Origin: Anaeroplasma sp902783745
Lineage (GTDB): Bacteria; Bacillota_I; Bacilli_A; Acholeplasmatales; Anaeroplasmataceae
DNA: 64,000 bases
Direction of reading: 5' to 3'
Assembly (NCBI GenBank): GCA_946617655.1
Contig: CAMOKL010000002.1
Coordinates: 1-64,000, forward strand
Positions 44,284-52,241 of this stretch are shown here, piece by piece (the first letter of the stretch is position 1; every line of letters starts with the position of its first letter). A program made the translations under genes and the position numbers. The notes beneath the pieces were generated by a model, which worked only from the letters and a program-made list of their open reading frames with translations, was not told where the DNA came from and did not search any database.

Positions 44284-45966
44284 TTATAAACTAACATTTC
44301 CAATTTGGAAAATTATACCACATAAAGCGCCTATCGCAATATATAATACTGGATGCTTTTTAAATTTAAACACTAATATAATCATAATAGCCATAAATGC
44401 TAAGCATTTAAAATCTATTAATTTTTCAAAATATTTACCTATTGCGCCAAAGAATGATAAACCTTCCATGTTTGACACTTGATTAAATACTTGAATAATT
44501 TTTAAATTATTAAATATACCATTACAAATTGTATTAGGTTCGTTATTATAATTTATAAATATCGCTTCTTCAAATACAGAATATCCTGCCTTAATAATTA
44601 AACCAATTGATGCAGCACGAAGTCCATAGAATATCCATTTAACATATTTATTGTTATTAAATTTTTCTAAGAATAATGAAACAATAATTATAACAATAAT
44701 AGATGGAGTAACAAGACCTAATGTTGATATCATAGAACCAACAAAAGATAATATGTATTTCATTACTATATTGACATTTCCAAACGCATCTAAATCAAAA
44801 CATACATTATATCCAACATATGTAGACATATTAATTCCCATTGCGCCAGGAGTTGATTCTGATACTGCAAGCATTGTTGATAATTCATTTGCAGTAAACC
44901 AACCTGTTGTAACTCCAAGTTCTTGTAAGAATGGGAATGTTGCAAGTCCACCACCAAATGCACAAAAACCTATTCTAAAGAAGTTAAAATAAACTTCAAA
45001 ATATACACTAGAATGAGTAAATATTAATACTAATGTACATGCAAGCATTATTAACCATAATACTGATGTTGCAATTAAACCTTCTCTATATTTCTTATTC
45101 TTTACAAATATAAATGAAATATAACCAATTATACCTAATAATATACCAACAATAAAACCAGCAATAAATGATAATATGTTCTTCTTTTTTTCTTCTTTAG
45201 AAGTTACTTTAATTGTATCATCCTTTACTAATACAGTGCTTTTATTATCAACTTGTTGATAATCTTTAACTATATCTTCTTCTAAATTATTGTTATCGTA
45301 ATATTCTTTTTCATCTAGATTAATATCTTTTGGAGTAATATTTGAAACATTTTTAGATTCTTTTTTCTCTTTAAGGTATGAAACTATTATTCCATATATT
45401 GCAGCAAAAATTACATATGCATATAGTGGAATAACATTAAATATTATTGCCATAAGTGCAACAACTGTTGCAAGAATAACACCATATTTATCAGTTATAC
45501 TTTTCTTAGATAATTTAATAATTGCAGATAAAATTAATACTACAACTACAACATTAACACCAGCAATCGCATTTTTAACAAATGGATTTTCACTAAAATT
45601 AGTTAATAATGTTGCGATTATAAATATTATTAAGAATGCAGGTGTTACAAATCCTAATGTTGCAACTATTCCACCTAGCATTCCACCTATTTTATATCCA
45701 ATAAATGTTGAAACATTTACTGCAATTGCGCCAGGTGTGCATTGACCTACTGCATAATAGTTTGCAAGTTCTTCTTCAGTAGCCCATCCTCTTTTATCGC
45801 ATAATTCTCTTGTAAGTAGTGGTAATAATGCATATCCTCCACCAAAATTTACAATACCTAATTTAAAAAATAGAATAAAAAGAATTAAAATCTTTTTACC
45901 ATATGATAATCTGGAAAGATCATATTTTGGATCTTTCATTTTTGTTTCAGTATAATTATTATCCAT
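44284..45966 (-). CDS. Chromate transporter-family protein, fused double domain
   Basis: 560 residues with two CHR domains. Each has the FGGG motif (NFGGGYALLPLL, CAFGGGLATFPFL), an E-L-A-QCTPGAIAVN or S-ESTPGAMGIN segment and about six membrane helices. A hydrophilic loop of about 70 residues (near 200-270) joins them, placing both in one polypeptide as in long-chain ChrA; many Bacillota carry two short genes instead. The natural substrate may not be chromate. ATG 45964-45966 follows GAGAGGTC; an upstream in-frame ATG is within or before that site. Confidence 0.87.
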   Translation of the reverse strand: MDNNYTETKMKDPKYDLSRLSYGKKILILFILFFKLGIVNFGGGYALLPLLTRELCDKRGWATEEELANYYAVGQCTPGAIAVNVSTFIGYKIGGMLGGIVATLGFVTPAFLIIFIIATLLTNFSENPFVKNAIAGVNVVVVVLILSAIIKLSKKSITDKYGVILATVVALMAIIFNVIPLYAYVIFAAIYGIIVSYLKEKKESKNVSNITPKDINLDEKEYYDNNNLEEDIVKDYQQVDNKSTVLVKDDTIKVTSKEEKKKNILSFIAGFIVGILLGIIGYISFIFVKNKKYREGLIATSVLWLIMLACTLVLIFTHSSVYFEVYFNFFRIGFCAFGGGLATFPFLQELGVTTGWFTANELSTMLAVSESTPGAMGINMSTYVGYNVCFDLDAFGNVNIVMKYILSFVGSMISTLGLVTPSIIVIIIVSLFLEKFNNNKYVKWIFYGLRAASIGLIIKAGYSVFEEAIFINYNNEPNTICNGIFNNLKIIQVFNQVSNMEGLSFFGAIGKYFEKLIDFKCLAFMAIMIILVFKFKKHPVLYIAIGALCGIIFQIGNVSL

Positions 45967-46114
45967 AATTGACCTCTCTTTCATTACTTTTTATGAACAA
46001 AACACCTAATTAACTATATCATAATAACGCTTATTTTTAAAGAGATATTTATCATTATAGCGTTTTAACTAATATATTATATATATTATTCTTAAATTTA
46101 TGTGTACATATTAT

Positions 46115-46144
46115 TTGACTAGGTTTAAATTTTTATGCTATAAT
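46115..46144 (+). promoter_or_regulatory. Promoter of leuA
   Basis: TTGACT (46115-46120), an 18-bp spacer and TATAAT (46139-46144). The leader to the ATG is only about 45 nt, too short for a T-box or attenuator. Confidence 0.75.
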
Positions 46145-46195
46145 AATTATATCTATTTTTGTTTTTTACAAAATTAGTTATGGAGGTTTAAAATT

Positions 46196-47866
46196 ATGAA
46201 AGGTTTTGAAAAATATTCTAAAGGTTATTTCCTTCCACCTGTAGATTGTTATGATTGGGTAAAAAAGGATTATATAGACCACGCACCAGTTTGGTGTAGT
46301 GTTGATTTAAGAGACGGCAATCAAGCTTTAGTTAAGCCAATGTCTTTAGATCAGAAAATAGAATTTTTTAAGCTATTAGTTAAAATTGGATTCAAAGAGA
46401 TTGAAGTAGGTTTCCCTGCTGCATCAGAAACAGAATATGAATTCTTAAGAACATTAATTGATGGAGATATGATTCCAGATGATGTTACTATTCAAGTTTT
46501 AACACAGGCAAGACCTCATATTATAAAGAAAACATTTAAGGCTCTTGAAGGATGCCATAAAGCAATTGTGCATTTATACAATTCTACTTCTGTTGCACAA
46601 CGTGAACAAGTATTTAAGAAATCTAAAGAAGAAATTAAAGATCTTGCAGTTGAAGGAGCTAAAATGCTTGTTGAATTAGCTAAAGAAACTGAAGGTAATT
46701 TCTTATATGAATATTCACCTGAATCATTTACAGGAACTGAAGTTGATTACGCATTAGATGTATGTAATGCTGTAATTGATGTATTTAAGCCAACTAAAGA
46801 TAAAAAGGTTATTATTAACCTTCCTGCAACAGTTGAAATGTCACTTCCTCATGTATATGCTTCTCAAATTGAATATTTTTCTAAGAACCTACATGATAGA
46901 CAAAATGTTTTAATCTCACTTCATCCACATAATGACCGTGGTACTGGTGTTGCAGATGCTGAACTTGGTCTTCTTGCAGGTGCTGATAGAGTTGAAGGTA
47001 CATTATTTGGTAATGGTGAAAGAACTGGTAATGTTGATGTAATTACTCTTGCGTTAAATATGTATACACATGGAGTTGATCCAAATCTTGATTTTTCTGA
47101 TATGCCAAATATCATTAAACTTTATGAATCAGTTACAGAAATGAAGGTCTATGATAGACAACCATATTCAGGTAAATTCGTATTTGCTGCATTCTCAGGT
47201 TCACACCAAGATGCAATTTCTAAAGGTATTAAATATCGTAAAGCTAACAAGATTAACACATGGAATGTTCCATATCTTCCACTTGACCCAGCTGATATTT
47301 CAAGAGAATATTCTGCAGATGTAATTAGAATTAATTCACAATCAGGTAAGGGTGGTATTTGTTATATACTTGAAACTAACTTCGGATTAGAAATTCCTAT
47401 GAAGATGAGAGAAACAGTTGGTTATTTAGTAAAAGATGTTTCAGATAAAAACCATACTGAATTAACTCCAAATGATGTAAATTCAATCTTCTTAGATAAT
47501 TTCGTTAATCTTAAAAATCCATTATCTTTAAATGAATATCATTTCATTAGAGAAGATAAAGTATTCAAAGTTATGCTATCAACAATTATGAATGATAAGC
47601 AATCTAATACTTTAGCTGAAGGTAATGGTAGATTAGATGCAGTATCTAATGCATTAAAGGCATGCTACAATCTAGATTATGTATTAACAAATTATTCAGA
47701 ACATTCTTTAGAATCTTCTTCTAAAGCTGAAGCTGCAGCATATGTTTCTGTTAAATTTGGTGATAAAGAATACTGGGGTACTGGTATTCAAGATGATATT
47801 ATTGCTGCATCAATACTTGCATTAATATCTGCAATCAATAATTACTTTAATCATAAAGATGAATAG
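46196..47866 (+). CDS. leuA: 2-isopropylmalate synthase
   Basis: Condenses acetyl-CoA with 2-oxoisovalerate, the first step of leucine synthesis. The 556-residue length and the start MKGFEKYSKGYFLPP with WCSVDLRDGNQAL identify the long LeuA type. Metal and substrate motifs include SLHPHNDRGTG and GNGERTGNVDV, and the C-terminal regulatory domain is present (ESSSKAEAAAYVSVKFG). It stands alone rightward, about 16 kb from leuBCD, with its own promoter and terminator. GGAGG precedes the ATG. Confident. Confidence 0.95.
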   Translation: MKGFEKYSKGYFLPPVDCYDWVKKDYIDHAPVWCSVDLRDGNQALVKPMSLDQKIEFFKLLVKIGFKEIEVGFPAASETEYEFLRTLIDGDMIPDDVTIQVLTQARPHIIKKTFKALEGCHKAIVHLYNSTSVAQREQVFKKSKEEIKDLAVEGAKMLVELAKETEGNFLYEYSPESFTGTEVDYALDVCNAVIDVFKPTKDKKVIINLPATVEMSLPHVYASQIEYFSKNLHDRQNVLISLHPHNDRGTGVADAELGLLAGADRVEGTLFGNGERTGNVDVITLALNMYTHGVDPNLDFSDMPNIIKLYESVTEMKVYDRQPYSGKFVFAAFSGSHQDAISKGIKYRKANKINTWNVPYLPLDPADISREYSADVIRINSQSGKGGICYILETNFGLEIPMKMRETVGYLVKDVSDKNHTELTPNDVNSIFLDNFVNLKNPLSLNEYHFIREDKVFKVMLSTIMNDKQSNTLAEGNGRLDAVSNALKACYNLDYVLTNYSEHSLESSSKAEAAAYVSVKFGDKEYWGTGIQDDIIAASILALISAINNYFNHKDE

Positions 47867-47871
47867 AAAAG

Positions 47872-47900
47872 AAAAAACTAACCTTCGGGTTAGTTTTTTT
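47872..47900 (+). terminator. Terminator of leuA (bidirectional)
   Basis: Stem AACTAACC/GGTTAGTT with a TTCG loop and seven T; the A-run on the left also terminates the leftward gene ending at 47890. Confidence 0.9.
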
Positions 47901-48903
47901 GTTCTACTGAAGCATTTACTTTATTAACAAATACTTCTTCCATATTCTTATAATCACCAAATACAACAACTATATCTTTTTCTAAGATGACTGTATCTTT
48001 ATCAACCTTAATTGATATATCACCACGTTTTATAGTTAATACATTAAGATCATATATTCTTTTTAATCCGGAATTAATTAATGGAGTATTTATTAATTCA
48101 TCAGGTACAATATTTACTTCAATTTCTGTCATTGCATCATCACCATAATTATCAATAACAGTAATTGTATTCTTAATAGACATATCATCTTCTTTTTGTA
48201 CTTCTTGAGTTTGATCAAAGAATCTTTCTATTAACTTCTTAGGACCAAATACTAATAATACATCCTTCTTTTGAATAACTGTATCTCTATTTATATTAAT
48301 TGTTCTTTTGTTTCTTTGTACCATTAATATATTTAAATGATATCTTGCTTTTAGATTAGATTCAGCTAAAGTCTTACCAACTAATTCATCAGGTACAATA
48401 TTAATTGTAACCTCTTCTATTGCATCATCACCATAAACATCAAGTTGTGTAATAACATTATTATTAGAATTAACGTGGAAGAATGTATTTGCAACAAATT
48501 CTACTAATTTTTCAAATAACTTTGTTGTAATAGGTAATTTAAATAAAATAAGTAATACAATGAATACGCCAAACGCAACTCCAATCCAAACTACATGTTC
48601 AGCTGAATTAGAACTATTTTGTATTTTAGTAAAAAGGTTAATTATTAAGGAAATAATTACAACTGAGAATAATGTACCAGTAATCATTGCTGCAACAGCG
48701 ATTCTTCTTCTTACTTTTGAAGAAGTAATAATTTCAGATTCACTTGTTGTAAATCCTGCTGTTGTAATCATTGAAATTACTTGAAATTTTGACTTTTCCT
48801 TTGTTAACCCTGTCATTCTAAACAATATTGTATATAATTCAATTAATATTAAATATATCAAGAATACACCTAATATTAATATTATTGCTGATAATAATTC
48901 CAT
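47890..48903 (-). CDS. Membrane protein with tandem TrkA_C (RCK_C) domains
   Basis: 337 residues: about three membrane helices (near 4-27, 65-90 and 100-122), then two similar cytoplasmic modules. Each begins DxYGDDAxxE and contains a PDEL step, L-x-YxLNxL-x-xxR and a DTVI-KKD/EKD-VVFG ending, typical of TrkA_C domains, which in other potassium and ion transport proteins bind ligands including c-di-AMP. There is no pore helix, so it may regulate or transport rather than form a channel. Own ribosome-binding site AAGGAG; convergent with leuA. Confidence 0.78.
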   Translation of the reverse strand: MELLSAIILILGVFLIYLILIELYTILFRMTGLTKEKSKFQVISMITTAGFTTSESEIITSSKVRRRIAVAAMITGTLFSVVIISLIINLFTKIQNSSNSAEHVVWIGVAFGVFIVLLILFKLPITTKLFEKLVEFVANTFFHVNSNNNVITQLDVYGDDAIEEVTINIVPDELVGKTLAESNLKARYHLNILMVQRNKRTININRDTVIQKKDVLLVFGPKKLIERFFDQTQEVQKEDDMSIKNTITVIDNYGDDAMTEIEVNIVPDELINTPLINSGLKRIYDLNVLTIKRGDISIKVDKDTVILEKDIVVVFGDYKNMEEVFVNKVNASVEQKN

Positions 48904-48980
48904 ATTTTGCTCCTTACTATATTATATTTTTATTTTATTACTAATGTAAGACAAATTAAAGAATAATATTTTTATTTTTC

Positions 48981-49138
48981 AAAAAAAATCAAGATAAAAT
49001 GAAATCCTCATTTCTATTGGGGGACAGAAATGAGGACTTCATTAAGAGATTGTTTTGTTAAATTAGTTAGAACTTATATAATTTAACAAATTTGGGGGAA
49101 ATTGTTAAATCACCTTTTTGAATAAGTTCTTCTCAACT
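48981..49138 (-). ncRNA. Candidate structured small RNA with two C-rich loops
   Basis: Read leftward from the promoter at 49145-49173. A closing helix (TTAGTT and GAACTTA of 49123-49140 pair with TAAGTTC and AACTAA of 49063-49076) encloses a hairpin whose loop holds CCCCC. After a single-stranded stretch comes a 15-bp hairpin (arms 49001-49015 and 49026-49040) with a second CCCCC loop, and then an AT-rich segment ending in eight T (48981-48988). C-rich loops are how RsaE/RoxS-type small RNAs pair with Shine-Dalgarno sequences. A regulatory leader of the TrkA_C gene is the alternative. Confidence 0.5.
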
Positions 49139-49144
49139 AATTCA

Positions 49145-49173
49145 ATTATATTTTACACCCTAAATGTAGACAA
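49145..49173 (-). promoter_or_regulatory. Promoter of the candidate small RNA
   Basis: Read leftward: TTGTCT (49168-49173), a 17-bp spacer and TATAAT (49145-49150), just past the flavin reductase gene. Confidence 0.6.
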
Positions 49174-49196
49174 ATGTAGGACAAAATAAAATTTTT

Positions 49197-49748
49197 TTAT
49201 TTTAGTTTTAATCCAGCCTTAAAAGCGTCTCCTACAACCTCACCAGATAGTAATAAATACTTATGGTTAACTGGGTCAAAAGATAGTGCTTGAAGTTTTT
49301 TTGGATCAATATTTCCATCAGTTAAAATTCTTTCATCTGCTTGTATCGCAACAATATCACCTATAACATGATAATCATCATCAATACTTCTAACAACACA
49401 TTCAAGTGTTAAAGGATATTCTTTAAATAAAGGTGCATTAACATTTGGTGCCTTTACTGGTGTAAGACCAGCTTTTTTAATTTTATTAGGTTCTTTCTCA
49501 TAAGATACAATACCAACATAATCAGATGCTTCTAAAGTATCTTTTGTTGCGAAAGCTAAAGTAAATGCTTTATTTACTTCTAGATTTTCTGTTGTCTTAT
49601 GCTTTGATAAATTTAATAAAACTGTATTGTAATCATAAATAGATGCCCATGCTGCATTCATTGCATTTGGATTTAAATCTTTATCATATGTACCAATAAT
49701 TGCTACAGCAAGTGGATAAAACCATGTATTCTTCTTAAATTCTTTCAT
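49197..49748 (-). CDS. Flavin reductase-domain (flavoredoxin-like) protein
   Basis: 183 residues with the flavin reductase-like split barrel. It begins NTWFYPLAVAIIGTYDK and continues with NAMNAAWASIYDYNTVLLNLSKHKTTENLEVNKAFTLAF cut into typical strands, then PLTLECVVRSIDDDYHVIGDIVA. Such proteins bind FMN and pass electrons to small substrates. It follows the aldo/keto reductase by 14 bp, forming a two-gene redox operon divergent from a TetR regulator, which suggests an inducible stress or detoxification function. Confidence 0.85.
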   Translation of the reverse strand: MKEFKKNTWFYPLAVAIIGTYDKDLNPNAMNAAWASIYDYNTVLLNLSKHKTTENLEVNKAFTLAFATKDTLEASDYVGIVSYEKEPNKIKKAGLTPVKAPNVNAPLFKEYPLTLECVVRSIDDDYHVIGDIVAIQADERILTDGNIDPKKLQALSFDPVNHKYLLLSGEVVGDAFKAGLKLK

Positions 49749-49762
49749 TCTTTTTTCTCCTT

Positions 49763-50611
49763 TTATTTATTTGAAAATACAGGGAATACTTTATATTCCT
49801 CATAATCTATATCTTTTATATTATCTAGTTTTTTCATATCAGATTCAGAAATTGTAAAATCTAGATTTAAATTTTCTTTAATATGTTCTACGCTTGAAGC
49901 TTTAGGTAATGGAATTAATCCATGTTGCATTAAATATTTAATACAAATATTTGCAGGCTTAACACCATACCAATCTGCCATTTTAATGATAACATCATTT
50001 TTTAATAAAGGACCATGACCAAATGGAGAATATGCTTCAACAACTATATCATTATCCTTACAATAATTAATTAATTCAAAATTCATATTACCTATATGAG
50101 CTAATATTTGGTTAACCATAGGCTTTACATTGCAATTATCTATAATATTTTTTAAATCATCTATTTGGAAATTTGAAACGCCTATTGCTCTAACTCTACC
50201 ATATAAATATTCTTCTTCAAGCATTCCCCATATTTCTAAGTTTTCTTTGAAATATCTTTTTTCTTTATCTCTAAATTCATTCCAAGGCTGTGGAGAATGA
50301 ATAAGCATAAGATCAATAGGACCTAAATCCAATTTCTTATAAGAATCCTGAAAACATTTCTTAGCTTGTTTCAAATCTTTTGCATTTGCATCAAGCTTTG
50401 TAGTTAAAAAAACATAATTTCTTGGATATCCAGCCTCTCTTATACCTTTTGCAACACCCTCTTCATTCATATAAGCTTCTGCAGTATCTATAAGATTGTA
50501 TCCTTGTTCAATTGCATTTTTAACTGCATCTTTTGCTAAATTATTTGGAATCATCCATGTACCAAAACCTATTTCTGGTATTATTAAACCATTACTTAAT
50601 TTAAATTCCAT
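49763..50611 (-). CDS. Aldo/keto reductase
   Basis: 282 residues, NADPH-dependent TIM-barrel reductase. The catalytic tetrad is visible: Asp and Tyr in IDTAEAYMNE, Lys in LTTKLDA, His in MLIHSPQP; also PEIGFGTWMI and IGVSNFQIDDL. It most resembles AKR5-type reductases acting on methylglyoxal, diketones or small aldehydes. Start ATG 50609-50611, with GAGGTG upstream; an in-frame GTG is inside that site. The divergent TetR gene is its probable regulator. Confidence 0.92.
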   Translation of the reverse strand: MEFKLSNGLIIPEIGFGTWMIPNNLAKDAVKNAIEQGYNLIDTAEAYMNEEGVAKGIREAGYPRNYVFLTTKLDANAKDLKQAKKCFQDSYKKLDLGPIDLMLIHSPQPWNEFRDKEKRYFKENLEIWGMLEEEYLYGRVRAIGVSNFQIDDLKNIIDNCNVKPMVNQILAHIGNMNFELINYCKDNDIVVEAYSPFGHGPLLKNDVIIKMADWYGVKPANICIKYLMQHGLIPLPKASSVEHIKENLNLDFTISESDMKKLDNIKDIDYEEYKVFPVFSNK

Positions 50612-50682
50612 GTATCGTATCACCTCTTATAATAATTATATATTTTTTTAATAAAAATATAAAGATTATAAACTTATATAAA

Positions 50683-50734
50683 TTGACAAATGTTAACTAA
50701 TACATTATAATTTAAACATAAACTTACAATTGTT
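50683..50734 (+). promoter_or_regulatory. tetR promoter with repeated operator
   Basis: TTGACA (50683-50688), 17-bp spacer, TATAAT (50706-50711). ACAAATGTTAA (50686-50696) in the spacer and ACAATTGTTAA (50724-50734) downstream of the start differ by one base; the second contains the palindrome ACAATTGT. They are candidate TetR sites shared with the divergent reductase operon. Confidence 0.65.
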
Positions 50735-50756
50735 AATTTAATAAGGAGGAGTTCGT

Positions 50757-51278
50757 ATGGAAAATTTACCATTACAATCTGCAAAAGATTATATTTTAGA
50801 AGCATTTTTTATTCTTTTAAAGACAAAACCAATTGATAAAATCACAATTATAGAAATTTGTGAGAAGGCTGGTGTTTCAAGAGTTACATTTTATAAATAC
50901 TTTAAAACTAAAACTGATATTATTGAGACATATTTTAAAGCAAGTGAATTATTCTTTAAAAATCAAATTACAGATATTGATTTTAGCGATGAAGAAACTC
51001 TAAAAAATATTGCAACAATGACTTTAAAAGATTTAAAAAATAATAAAGATAAAATGACAGCGTTAATAGATAATAACATGGAACACGTTTATCTTGAAAT
51101 TATTAATAATGCTATTCTTAATAGTTTTAAAGCCCCTATAAGTCATGAAGATAAAATCATTGCATGTATTTATTCAGGCGCCTTATATAATCTTGCAATC
51201 ATGTGGGTTAAAAATGATTGCCAAGAATCAATTGATGAAATTATTAGAGGTTTAGTACGTTCTTTAAAATTTATTTAA
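50757..51278 (+). CDS. TetR/AcrR-family transcriptional regulator
   Basis: 173 residues. N-terminal HTH: ITIIEICEKAGVSRVTFYKYF (about 29-49) preceded by the usual amphipathic helix; the C-terminal ligand domain is helical and short, similar to the TetR_C-like group of Bacillota regulators. AAGGAGG precedes the ATG. Divergent from the aldo/keto reductase and flavin reductase genes, with two similar 11-bp sites in the shared gap, so autoregulation and control of that pair are likely. The inducer is unknown. Confidence 0.9.
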   Translation: MENLPLQSAKDYILEAFFILLKTKPIDKITIIEICEKAGVSRVTFYKYFKTKTDIIETYFKASELFFKNQITDIDFSDEETLKNIATMTLKDLKNNKDKMTALIDNNMEHVYLEIINNAILNSFKAPISHEDKIIACIYSGALYNLAIMWVKNDCQESIDEIIRGLVRSLKFI

Positions 51279-51295
51279 TAAAATACTTTGTATGA

Positions 51296-51332
51296 AAAAA
51301 TGGCTAAAAACATTATTTTAGCCATTTTTTTA
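51296..51332. terminator. Bidirectional terminator between tetR and the ZIP gene
   Basis: A 14-bp stem AAAAATGGCTAAAA/TTTTAGCCATTTTT with a 6-base loop and T runs both ways. Confidence 0.85.
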
Positions 51333-52127
51333 TTATCCTAATGCTACATCAAGTGACATCATCACAACAAATCCTATTGCAAGTCCTAATGTACCTAAAT
51401 TTGAATGATTACCTTGGTTATATTCAGGTATTAATTCTTCTGATACAACATAAATCATTGCGCCTGCCGCAAATGATAATGTATATGGTAATATTACTTC
51501 TGTAAATGAAGTTAATAATATTGCGAGTCCAGCTGCAATTGGTTCTACTATGCCTGAAAGCACTCCAAGTAAAAATGCTTTTAATTTAGAAACACCAGTT
51601 TCTTTAATAGGCATTGATACAATTGCACCTTCAGGGAAATTTTGAATTGCAATACCAATAGCTAATGTTAATGCAGCACCTTCATTAATTGTTCCTGTTA
51701 TAACACCGGCTAAAACAACTCCTACCGCAAGACCTTCAGGAATATTATGAATTGTAACTGCAAGTAACATCTTTGTAGTTTTACTTAATTTTGCTTTATT
51801 AGGGCCTTCTTCGCTTTTATTAAGATGCATATGTGGTGTTAGAATATCCATTAAGAATAGGAATAAAATTCCAACTAAGAATCCAACTGATGGAGCAATC
51901 CATTTTAATGCATCACCATCACCAAATGAATTAATTGCGGGTTCAAGTAAACTCCAAATGGATGCAGCAATCATTACACCTGATGCAAATCCTAATAAAA
52001 TTTTTAAGAGCTTTTCATTTAATTCTTTTTTTAAAAAGAATACCATTGCAGAGCCTAATGTTGTGCCTACAAATGGAATTATAAGTGCAACAACCCACTT
52101 CCATGTTAAGCTAAATTCTAAAAACAT
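51333..52127 (-). CDS. ZIP-family divalent metal transporter
   Basis: 264 residues, eight hydrophobic helices. The metal-site helices carry HNIPEGLAVG and QNFPEGAIVS, the diagnostic pair of ZIP transporters (ZupT/GufA branch), and the loop between TM3 and TM4 has HMHL. Most members import zinc, iron or manganese into the cytoplasm. In the second motif Asn-Phe replaces the more usual His-Asn, within the range of GufA proteins. It has its own terminator and no linked regulator. Confidence 0.9.
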   Translation of the reverse strand: MFLEFSLTWKWVVALIIPFVGTTLGSAMVFFLKKELNEKLLKILLGFASGVMIAASIWSLLEPAINSFGDGDALKWIAPSVGFLVGILFLFLMDILTPHMHLNKSEEGPNKAKLSKTTKMLLAVTIHNIPEGLAVGVVLAGVITGTINEGAALTLAIGIAIQNFPEGAIVSMPIKETGVSKLKAFLLGVLSGIVEPIAAGLAILLTSFTEVILPYTLSFAAGAMIYVVSEELIPEYNQGNHSNLGTLGLAIGFVVMMSLDVALG

Positions 52128-52241
52128 ATTATCACCTTATATATGTAGCTAGTTTTATTTAAATATATTAAATTTAAAATTTCTGCATACACATATAATA
52201 TAACCTTTTATTTTAGTTATTTCTATTTTTTCTTTCTTATC

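Larger units (their letters stand above)
48943..49185. repeat. Three copies of AATGTA(R)GACAAA
   Basis: AATGTAGACAAA (49163-49174), AATGTAGGACAAA (49173-49185) and AATGTAAGACAAA (48943-48955). Two overlap head to tail across the -35 of the small-RNA promoter; the third is about 40 bp before the TrkA_C gene. Candidate sites for one DNA-binding regulator. Confidence 0.5.

Noticed and set aside
45985..46195. T-box or leader-peptide attenuator for leuA
   Set aside because: The promoter at 46115-46144 leaves a leader of about 45 nt with no T-box sequence and no terminator hairpin.
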